A stretch of DNA of 64,000 bases from Stagonosporopsis chrysanthemi. Its lineage: Eukaryota; Ascomycota; Dothideomycetes; Pleosporales; Didymellaceae. The notes under the pieces are model-generated. The model saw only the letters and a list, made by a program, of their open reading frames with translations, did no database searches and was not told the origin of the DNA. Below are positions 56,032 through 64,000 of the stretch, piece after piece. The first letter of the stretch is position 1; each line of letters begins with the position of its first letter. The position numbers and the translations under genes were made by a program. The stretch spans positions 6,174 through 70,173 of the forward strand of contig JAFISE010000048.1 of the NCBI GenBank assembly GCA_022560025.1, given 5' to 3'.

Positions 56032-57468
56032 ATGTCAAGGCGACAAAGCCACCTACGGTCTATTAACTTATCTTTACTTGCTTCCTGGTTTATCCACGAA
56101 TACTCTGCAAACATGTCTGACCTCGAATTTGACCCCGCTCTTACAGTCTGCGTGTTGGCCGCTGTCTTCGCTTTACTCTCGTATCGCGCTACGCAACGCG
56201 CTACGCAACATTGGTCATTCTCTTTGTCCAAACCCCCTCTCTACACTGAGATTGTACTTCCACAAATCACGAAAGAATGCTTGGACGTGGACTGTCCAGC
56301 CAACAGAATCCACATGGTCAGCAGAGGCCTTCGCAATAGGAAGAACTGCTGCTTTCGTAACAGCGCCCTCCAGGCTCTGATGCACGCACCCGGCTTTGTT
56401 AAATGGATTCAGTCGCACAACGAGGAGCTTAATGAGGTAGTCCTATTCCCATGCCGTGAGCTCGCCAAACTACAGGAAGCGATCGAAAGCAAGGCAATGC
56501 CCGCTGATTACCAGGCCACGGGCAGGAAATTATTGCGCGATTGTCCCGCGTGTGCCATGAAAGAATTCACTCACGAGTACTGGAGTAGAAACGAGAAAGA
56601 TCGGTGTTGTCGCCTTGTCGCGCTCGACCCCGAGTTTGGTGCTTACAGACGGCTTGTGCAGGTCGATTTAGCCTTGTTGCAATTCACCCCTGAAGCAGGG
56701 GTAGATGGCATTGAACAAGACCCAGATGAGTTCCTATCTCGGTATCTCCAAGCTTGTGTGGAGTCCTCCGGCGATAATGTGCGTATCATTGTACCTGCTT
56801 CGCCGAACGACATATTGACTCTCCGGACGCGAGCAGGAGAGAGAAGATGGAGACACGATTTTGCTGACCTTTTCGATTTGGATATAGGAGTCACCTGGAC
56901 CTGTGAGTGTGGAGCAGTGCAACCACTTCCATTTGGTACTGCAGAAGCCGAAGCCAAACTGACCCTTAGTATCCTCCCCGAAGGGCAGAACGACTCGGTG
57001 AAAGCTTCACTCTACCGCAAATTCACCCCAGAAGTCCTCGGTATCTTCCAATGCAGCACTTGCGAACAATGGCGTAAAAGGACGAAACGCGTCCACATCA
57101 ACGCAGCTCCGGAACTCCTACGTGTCAAACTAGAGATTGCAGATGAGCAGGGAGGGCGCAATAACAACCCCATTCGCATCAACGAGCGGCTGGAGTTGAC
57201 AGAGTACCAAGGAGCACAGAGTGACCGAACCACACCACTCAAGTACTGTTTGACCAGTGTTCTGTACCATGACGGGGAGCGGAATGATGAGGGCCATTGG
57301 TTTGCATCGGTGCGTGGGACAGAGCATGTGTACGAGGTGAATGACAGTGTTGTTACGCTCTTGCATCCATCCAGTCAGCTGTGCGAAAATCCACGTAAGA
57401 GTGCGCGGGCAGTGGTTCTGATGTACGAACGGATGTATCCGAAGGTAGGTCGAAGACCAAAATTGTGA
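56032..57468 (+). CDS. Ubiquitin-specific protease (USP family) with N-terminal membrane segment
   Basis: A deubiquitinase of the C19 family, 478 residues, no introns seen. The Cys box is GLRNRKNCCFRNSALQAL: by alignment to GLxNxGNTCYxNSxLQ the nucleophile is Cys107, with Cys at the usual Thr and Lys at the usual Gly. The His box is DEGHWFASVRG with His422, and YEVNDSVVTLL supplies the third position. A CECG and a CSTC pair near residues 307 and 342 look like the zinc site of the USP fingers. A hydrophobic segment at about 37-51 (LTVCVLAAVFALLSY) before the catalytic domain suggests membrane anchoring, as in outer-membrane or ER USPs such as yeast Ubp16/USP30. A second ATG at 56113 in a better context (ACATGT) would remove 27 residues but keep the anchor. 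Identity as USP is clear, subtype inferred. Confidence 0.87.
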   Translation: MSRRQSHLRSINLSLLASWFIHEYSANMSDLEFDPALTVCVLAAVFALLSYRATQRATQHWSFSLSKPPLYTEIVLPQITKECLDVDCPANRIHMVSRGLRNRKNCCFRNSALQALMHAPGFVKWIQSHNEELNEVVLFPCRELAKLQEAIESKAMPADYQATGRKLLRDCPACAMKEFTHEYWSRNEKDRCCRLVALDPEFGAYRRLVQVDLALLQFTPEAGVDGIEQDPDEFLSRYLQACVESSGDNVRIIVPASPNDILTLRTRAGERRWRHDFADLFDLDIGVTWTCECGAVQPLPFGTAEAEAKLTLSILPEGQNDSVKASLYRKFTPEVLGIFQCSTCEQWRKRTKRVHINAAPELLRVKLEIADEQGGRNNNPIRINERLELTEYQGAQSDRTTPLKYCLTSVLYHDGERNDEGHWFASVRGTEHVYEVNDSVVTLLHPSSQLCENPRKSARAVVLMYERMYPKVGRRPKL

Positions 57469-57847
57469 CCGTCTTCTATTGTTGAAGTTGATTTTGTTAT
57501 TTCAAGTTGTACTCGGAACACATTTTTACCCTTGATTGAGCCTTCCCTCTGTGATATCGGCAAGTAAAAGTAATCGTTGGCTTTGGTTCTGAAGACGTTC
57601 AGTGCTGTATGGCGAATGCTTGAGAGCGTGATGATGCCCAACGAGTTGCCCCACGAGTTATAGAAGTGGTTGGTGAGAAGAGATGCAATCCATTCATGAC
57701 AGTGTAACGGATTTGCAAATGCAGATCAGCGAGCAGTCCATTTGCAGCATTCACCACTAGCGCCTTGGTCAGTGCCCTCCCATCATTGGCTGTGCAAATC
57801 TCACACACCTGCATCAAACTACTTTTGACAACACCTTCAGCACCGCG
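57469..57847. other. Intergenic, promoter of TRM9
   Basis: 379 bp between two plus-strand genes. No gene or repeat is supported. Confidence 0.6.
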
Positions 57848-58801
57848 ATGGCCGACTCTGAAGCCGCAGGCACATCTTACGAGGAGGAACACGTGCATGA
57901 GGTCTATGAGCAGATAGCATCGCACTTCTCGTCGACGCGCTATAAGGTGTGCGTCACCCCTCCTTCCCTCGCTACAAAATCGACTAACCGCATCCAGCCA
58001 TGGCCGATAGTCGAGCGATTCCTGAAAGAGCAGCCCAATGGTGCTATCGGTGCTGATATTGGCTGTGGAAATGGCAAGTATTTGGCTGTCAATAATGAGG
58101 TTTTCATCGTGGGATCTGATCGGTACGTACACATTCCATTAATGACTCGTGCGTGCGATATATGATGGCCAGGCAGGGGATGAGAGGTTGTATATTGATG
58201 AATGTATAGGTCTACAAATCTGGTGAAGTTCGGAATGCAACACAAGCCACACGATGTCGTTGTGGCGGATAACCTTTCTCTTCCCCATCCACCGCACATA
58301 TTCGACTTCGCCATCTCGATAGCTGTTGTGCACCATCTCTCTACGCCAGCACGGCGCGTAGGAGCTGTGAAATGTATTCTAGACCTTCTGTGCCCGCCGC
58401 AGCAAGGCTCAGGTCAATCCGGAGGTAAAGCACTGATCTACGTCTGGGCATTGGAGCAAAAGAGTAGTCGACGAGGCTGGGACGAGGGCGGTGAGCAGGA
58501 CGTAATGGTGCCGTGGGTGATGACAGCAAAGAAGGAGAAGGTCCCGAGGCAGAAGAAACAGAAAAGAAAGGGTGTAGATGGCACAGAGCAGGTTGGTGGA
58601 GACGGAAAGCAGAGCGAGGAGCAGATGGAGCGGCAGTCTGAGTCGCAGGATTCGAAACCAGAGGGTGATAAGACCTACCTTCGATACTACCATCTGTACA
58701 AGAAGGGGGAACTCGAGGAGGACATAGAGCAAGCTGGGGGAAGGGTTATTGAGAGTGGGTATGAGAAAGACAATTGGTGGGCAATAGCAAGTGTACGATA
58801 A
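57848..58801 (+). CDS. TRM9: tRNA wobble-uridine methyltransferase Trm9
   Basis: With its partner Trm112, Trm9 adds the final methyl group to carboxymethyl-uridine at position 34 of tRNAs, giving mcm5U. Exons 57848-57946, 57998-58122 and 58210-58801 give 271 residues. Splices join STRYK to PWPIVERFL (51-nt intron with a CTAAC branch) and GSDR to STNLVKFG (87-nt intron). The S-adenosylmethionine site is IGADIGCGNGKYL, followed by VVADNLSLPHPPHIFDFAISIAVVHHLST, a close match to Trm9/ALKBH8-type enzymes. A Lys/Glu/Gln-rich insertion of about 50 residues (around 170-225) interrupts the catalytic domain before the conserved YLRYYHLYKKGELE; such an insertion is usual in fungal Trm9 but variable. 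The C-terminus DNWWAIASVR also fits. It converges on RCE1, 129 bp away. Confidence 0.93.
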
Positions 58802-58930
58802 GTTGAGAAAGGCAATGTAAAGACATGAACGACTGAATTGACTATCCAATGTCTCAGTCACCTCCCTACGTGAAAAGAACCTCACTAGAGGTCGCTGGAC
58901 CATCTCAAGAAAAGCTGTATATGCCTCAGA

Positions 58931-60285
58931 CTATGCTTTGTCTTTCGTCGAACGAATCAGCAGAGCGTATGAGCTCTCTGTCAGAGGGAAGAGCTGATAG
59001 TAGAACCCAATAGACCCTGCTACCAGAATCACATAGTATGCCACAGTCCATGCAACACTCTTCCCCTGATAAGGCACAGTGCTCTTCGATCCGTCATTCT
59101 TCTTATCCACGTCCGGTGGGCCAATTGGAACGCCAGCTTCTACTCCGACGCGCCCATAAAAGCGAGGCAGTCCCATCCAGTTGCAGAACGTGTGCGCCAG
59201 TATGCACGTGTAGACGTTACCTGTGCGTAGGTACAGGAACGTCGCGAAGAATCCGAACAGCGAGGTGTATGTGAATTGGAACAACGACCGCAGCGAAGCC
59301 ATCAGCATTGGCACCTCTGGGTGCGTGATGTGGAACTCGTAGAGGTGGTGGACGTGGGCAATGCCGAAGTACAGCGGGGTGAGGAAGACGGTCTGCTTCT
59401 CGGTGAAGTGCGCGAGTAAATGTAGTGGAACCATGAGTGAGCGCCATACGATCTCCTCGCTGACAGGGCCCTGGAATTGGGTCAGCATTGGAGCACTTCC
59501 CCAATCCGAGGTGCTTACGACTACAAAGTTCCTGTATCCGATCCAACTGCTTAGTGTTTCATGGACTCCCTTGAGCTTGACCCAGTCTCTCCATTCACCA
59601 TCTACGATGCCGTTCTCGAACAAGGGCCCTGCAAACAGAATGCATACTAGGAGCATGCCTCGTACAGTGTCAAAGACAGAGATTGGCCAGATACCAAACA
59701 GGTGTAGCAGTGAATATGCTGACACATCTTGCTGGTACAGGTACAGCGCGGCGATGAGCGTGCAAGTAACGGTAGAGAACGTCACCGCTCGGGTTCTGGC
59801 GCGTATGGACGAGGGCGCATCGCGGGTCAAGGTTGGAGATGGTCGCGTTGCCGAAGATAGATAGAATGGTAGCACGTAAATAGCTACGAACGCAGTCTAC
59901 ATGGCCTCAAGTCAGCGCTGTCTTCAGCTGCGTTCGATGTTGCGGACGTGATAGGCTGTGGACAATAGCAGCAGCGGAGGGGTGGGCGACTTGAAACGCA
60001 CCGACAGAAGAGCCGCAGCGGCAGGAGACACTGTTGGCGCCTTGGGAACTGGTAAGACATTAGACTTCATCGTAGCCTTGGAGCGACTTGGAGCAGCGAA
60101 ACAGCAGCGCAGGTAGCGATTTGCATTGGTGTGGGTCGCGCGGGTGTTGGGATGGTGCACACCCTCCTGTATGTATGGGCGCACACAGGCCAACCAACCG
60201 TCCATTGTTCTTCAAACTTACCGCCTTTGACCCTATCGTACATGTCGCTGAGACGCTCTCGCCAGCCGGTCGCAGGCGGTGGCAT
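58931..60285 (-). CDS. RCE1: CAAX prenyl protease 2 (Rce1)
   Basis: An ER membrane protease that removes the last three residues of prenylated CAAX proteins such as Ras and a-factor. Preferred model: exons 60222-60285, 60002-60048 and 58931-59896, giving 358 residues. Exon 1 (MPPPATGWRERLSDMYDRV...) ends at a GTAAGT donor and reads in frame into VPKAPTVSPAAAALLS, then TAFVAIYVLPFYLSS. The alternative is to start at ATG 60070 with a two-exon model of 344 residues; the splice into 59896 is common to both. The ABI/CPBP glutamic-protease motifs are intact: GPVSEEIVWRSLMVPL (Glu-Glu), FGIAHVHHLYEF (first His) and TCILAHTFCNWMG (second His). About eight membrane helices are visible. It converges on TRM9. 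The extra N-terminal exon is plausible but inferred. Confidence 0.88.
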
Positions 60286-61124
60286 CGTGCGTGTGCTGTC
60301 GTAAGCCGGTGTGTGTAGCAGGGCCTGGTGGATCTAAAAGCTTTCGAAGGCTCGCTGTCCCCGCGCGCTGCTCGCTCCATCCATCAACACCTGAACCACA
60401 TTCAGCTATCGATACGAACGGCCGAGCAAACACTGCAAACAGCTTCCCACGTGCGATCCAGACTCCCGCGCAGTCCGATTCGACTCGCGCCAGCTCATAG
60501 CCTCATCCCGCTCTCCCTCATCCCTGCATTGTGCAGCGTCCATGTAGGGACTTGGTCCGCTCCGTGTCCACACGTCACTGGCCCGTTAGCCAGGACTTAG
60601 GAGCTCCTAAAGCTGGATCTCATTTCGCGTCCAGCCACTACGCGACGATTTGTTTATCGAATCTGACAAGGACGGCGTGCAACAGGAACGAGGGTTCCTT
60701 GAGACAATCGCACCTAAAAGCGATCCTGCTCATCGTTGTGAGGGGAACAATCCAGTTCAGCCGCTGCCGCGACAAAAGACCTGCATAATTCCTTATTACG
60801 GCACGTGCTTCACACGAGCACCGTGCAGCTGAAGCTTGCGAGGCTGCCGAACGCGCCCCGGACATTATCATCGACGGCGGTACCTCCATTACAGCACTCC
60901 TCACCTTCCTCGACTTCAACATCCGCTTCTCAACGGCCATGAGCCCTATTTCGTCACTCTTTTGTTTCTTGTCGTAAAGTTTCAAACAGTTTCTTTTTCT
61001 GTATCTTCTATATTCTTATCCCTATCCTTAATGCTGTTTCATCGCGCCCGCGTCTGAGACAGGGACAGACCTCGGGCTACGGCACTTTGTACAGGCACCT
61101 TGTAGTACAGCATCATACCGCAGC
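60286..61124. promoter_or_regulatory. Intergenic region between divergent RCE1 and Ser-rich membrane-protein genes
   Basis: 839 bp that should contain both promoters. The right part is TTTC/CTTC-rich (around 60955-61030), fitting a pyrimidine-rich leader. No gene is supported. Confidence 0.45.
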
Positions 61125-63373
61125 ATGTCTTCCTCGGATTCTCGCCATCGTGGGCAAGACTCCGTCACATCGCCGCTCGCTACATATATCCCACCATCGC
61201 ATCCACGACCTGCGCCTGCTTCCCGCCGGCCGCTCTCGGACGCATCCGATCAATCCAACCGCCACTCAGGCCCAACTATTCGCATTGTCGACGATCCTGG
61301 GAAAGACGCATACGGCAAATTACCATTACCCAGTGAACCTTCGCAATTCCTTCCACCGCCTCGCAACGCGCCAGGTTACGCGTTCGAGGCTCCAGGATCT
61401 CGTGTTTCAAATGGCAGCCGGGTCGCCAATGTCCTCGCAAAGTTCGAAGCCATTGGTGCCAGCACCAACCTTGCATCACAGCCACCACCCCCTCGCCAAA
61501 AAAGCACTTTCAGACACTCGGTGTCCACTAACACGTCTGAGGACGACACCCTTGTGGGAACATCTAATTCGCGATACTCCTTACGATTTTCCCAAGGAAG
61601 CACCCCCCCGGTCTCGCCTGGTCAGGCTGAATTAAAGGACTTTGACACAGAGCTGGAAGTACTAGAAGAAGAATCGACGCCTCCCGGCCGAAGGTCTACT
61701 ATCCGCGCTGTCCCGCCTTCATCGTCTGGTGGTGAATCAGTTGAAAGCCGTCTTCGCGCCTTATCGCCCCAGGAATCTGTTGCATCGCTTGCCTCATCCA
61801 CACCTGCGGCCTCGCTTGCCTCGCCTAGTAATGCCGACCGAAACTCGACGAGTGTCAATCGATCGCTACCGCAAGAGTACTCCCCGTCTGCCGGAATTGA
61901 AGACGGACGGCAACAGGCTCTCGATAGTGACTTTTCGCATCGACAACTTGTATTGAAGCCATCCGCGGAGTCTTTTGCATACTCTGACATTTCGTCTACC
62001 AGCGTCGAACCGAAACAACCCGCCTTTTCGCCGTCGCCAACTATTCATGAAGCGAGTACGGCTACGTGGGCAAGCGGAGTTAAAGTCACCCATCCTGTCG
62101 TTCGCGCCCCCACAAACAACAATCAGCGGGCCGCTTCTCAGAACACACCAAACATCGCAGCCCGAATGCTCGACCGCGGTCTGGAGCACAACTGGAGCTC
62201 CCAGCTCTCCACGATCGCCTCTGTATCAGAACGCGACTCAAGATCACTTGCACGTGGATCGCGATCTTTCAGCCCAAGGTCCTTGTCATCAGACAGTTAT
62301 GGAGACCGAAGCCAAACCAACCTGCCAAGGAGACGGGGGCAGACCGTTGGAAGCTACAACTCCTCGTCAGACAACTACTCATCGACGCCTTCGGAATCGG
62401 TAGTCCCCCTGCCGTTGTTCTCGCCTCAACTTCAAGCGTCTAGCGAATACAACGAGAAGAGCTTTGGAGATGAGGATCTCGACACCGTCTCCCCACTCCC
62501 TGCTTCAAATACGATTCGCATGAAGAACTCGGGTTACTTGCGAAGACAGAACAGCGAAACGTCACTCAACTCGTCGCGACCGGGCTCGTCGCAGTCAGAT
62601 GCCTCCAATTTCAACCGCAACATCATTCCAGCATGGGCGAGGTAAGAAATTCCGACGAAAAGTGCACGACGGATATTAACAGCACTGCAGGGCATACTAC
62701 CAACGCGGTGAACGCATCTCGATGATACCCGCTGCCTCGGAATCGTCTGGGAGCATACGATTGGGCACTTCACACAGCGGGCGCACCCACACACCTTCCG
62801 AAAGTAATTTCCCAGCACACATTTATCGTCCCAGAAACAGACCACATCGCGGATCACACGCTGATAGTATGTCGCTCTCCTCGGAGCACCTGATCGACGA
62901 CCACGGCTATGCGACTGGACCCCACATGCAGTCCATGAGCGGCTGGTCGACACCACACCTTCGTACCGACAGGCGCGGTTACCCTCGCTACAGTTTCTGG
63001 AAGGCACCATCGATGGACAAAGACTTTGGAAAACACCCTTTCAGCCGACAAAACAGGCAGATACTCCTCTTCACACTGGGATTCATCTTCTTCCCCGCGT
63101 GGTGGATTGCCTCTTGCCTGCCATTACCATACGACCCGACTCTGACACAGGTTGATAGTCAGGTCGATTTCGAGCAGCAGCATGCGCAACAAATCGCGTC
63201 GGTAGACAACAAAGCTTACCAAAAAGCCAATTGGTGGCGCAACCTGAACAGAGTGATGTCAGGGGTTGGAACGTAAGTCCAGATTTCTGCAATGATTAGT
63301 CTGTTTACTGATCCAAGACAGGCTCTTGGTCGGTGTGATTGTTGCACTCGGCATCCTGGCGTCCAGGATGTAA
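61125..63373 (+). CDS. Ser-rich protein with two C-terminal membrane segments, function unknown
   Basis: Exons 61125-62641, 62691-63272 and 63322-63373 give 716 residues; both introns are 49 nt with good consensus ends, and the last exon encodes only the final 17 residues. The first 580 residues are Ser/Pro/Arg-rich and probably disordered, with many SP/TP sites. A conserved-looking block follows at about 640-690 (FGKHPFSRQNRQILLFTLGF, then FFPAWWIASCLPLP), which is a pattern I associate with a common filamentous-fungus family. The hydrophobic segment there is probably the first membrane span. The second is the extreme C-terminus, TLLVGVIVALGILASRM, made whole only by the last splice. The topology suggests a cytosolic tail anchored by a C-terminal hairpin. 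No enzymatic motif is visible. Confidence 0.8.
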
Positions 63374-63696
63374 ACCTCTGTTGCTAGCCGCGCCTTCATC
63401 AACCGATACACCTATGCTCCCTACACATACATCACTCTACCACACGATCGCCATCTGTTTACCGACTCTCCCTGCCATCTCAGAATACTCTCTCGATAAC
63501 GACCGACTTATGACTACCTTGATGTTTTTACGCCTGTAAATGTATCTCCGCTGCTCGACTGATCCTCCTCCGAATCCCTGTTGGACTTTGATTCGAGGCA
63601 TCTTCGGCAATACCGTTGTACAAAAACTTCTCCAATATTTTGCAAGACTCCTGCACATACATTGCGTATTTTAGCGGGCGTTTCCTTTGCTTGCGA
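63374..63696. other. Intergenic between convergent genes
   Basis: 323 bp of 3' flanking sequence. Nothing recognisable. Confidence 0.6.
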
Positions 63697-64000
63697 CTAC
63701 CCATTTGTTGTCCAATATTCCCGCCGCAGCTTGCGCGCCATTTCCATTCTGTACATGCAAGATTTGAGATCCGCAACCGGATCGCTGGGGCTGTAGATAG
63801 GCACCCGCTCGGAGCAGCATCTCGGTGCTTGCTTTTTGATAATGGTATTTATAGATAGACACAATCCATCAGTACTGTCAGCACGAGAACACTTTACATG
63901 AGAGACAAATCGAGGAAATGACGACAACCAGCGTTAGTTCAGGACCACGCAATTCTCACTTGCTGGGCTGCTTGCACAGCCTCAATGGCCTTGCTCTTGC
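63697..64000 (-). CDS. Possible 3' end of a gene running off the right edge
   Basis: On the minus strand the last 41 bases read KSKAIEAVQAAQQ, an amphipathic helix with normal codon use, ending at a GTGAGA donor (63959-63954). An ACTAAC branch site follows, and a 68-nt intron could end at TAAAG (acceptor base 63892), after which a frame of 65 codons to the stop at 63697 ends KLRREYWTTNG. Alternatively the frame reads straight through the donor and stops after a few residues (63938-63936). I do not recognise the product, and the acceptor is weak. Confidence 0.3.

Overview
This window is nuclear DNA of a filamentous ascomycete (Pezizomycotina). The evidence is short spliceosomal introns (mostly 45-75 nt) with GTRNGT donors and CTAAC/CTGAC-like branch sites, gene spacing of 1-3 kb, and a gene set typical of plant-degrading or saprotrophic moulds: secreted pectin lyase, maltose-type sugar transporter, delta-12 desaturase, complex I 78-kDa subunit, a STAND-type N-terminal domain. 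A class such as Dothideomycetes is plausible but is inference. No virus, plasmid, CRISPR array or intact transposon was seen.

Layout. 1-0.3 kb: a poly-G contig edge that truncates a THEM6-like thioesterase gene. 0.7-5.7 kb: translation factor eIF2D/Tma64 and a seven-helix membrane protein. 6.4-7.6 kb: secreted pectin lyase with a clear TATA box. 7.6-14 kb: a gene-poor stretch holding one small two-exon SMP (seed-maturation/LEA-like) gene, a 72-bp minisatellite and a very GC-rich repeat zone leading to a disordered Pro/Ser-rich protein at 14.1 kb. 17.8-20.1 kb: a protein with the N-terminal domain of fungal NLR-like STAND proteins but no NTPase. 20.6-28.4 kb: ER membrane complex subunit EMC7, an intron-containing tRNA-Thr(AGU), a 1449-residue ADP-ribosyltransferase (PARP) homologue, and a conserved protein of unknown function. 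29.3-31.1 kb: MFS alpha-glucoside/hexose transporter. 34-41 kb: BTB protein, Rrp36 head-to-head with an NIF/HAD-type phosphatase-like protein, and a DHA1-type drug transporter. 41.6-45.6 kb: purine enzyme ATIC/Ade17 and a membrane-anchored Nudix hydrolase, divergent. 47.5-54.7 kb: delta-12 desaturase, complex I 78-kDa subunit, Nha1-type Na+/H+ antiporter. 56-63.4 kb: ubiquitin protease with a membrane segment, tRNA wobble methyltransferase Trm9, CAAX protease Rce1 and a Ser-rich tail-anchored protein. A partial gene may run off the right edge.

The genes look like an ordinary mix of housekeeping and accessory functions, not an operon or biosynthetic cluster. Loose themes are carbon acquisition from plant polymers (pectin lyase, sugar transporter), ribosome and translation maintenance (eIF2D, Rrp36, Trm9, tRNA) and membrane/ER processing (EMC7, Rce1, desaturase). 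The most unusual items are the giant PARP-like protein, the NLR-type domain protein without an NTPase, the phosphatase-like protein with Asn in place of a catalytic Asp, and several genes whose true exon structure only appears after splicing by eye. All exon boundaries come from reading frame, splice consensus and family knowledge; none has transcript support here.
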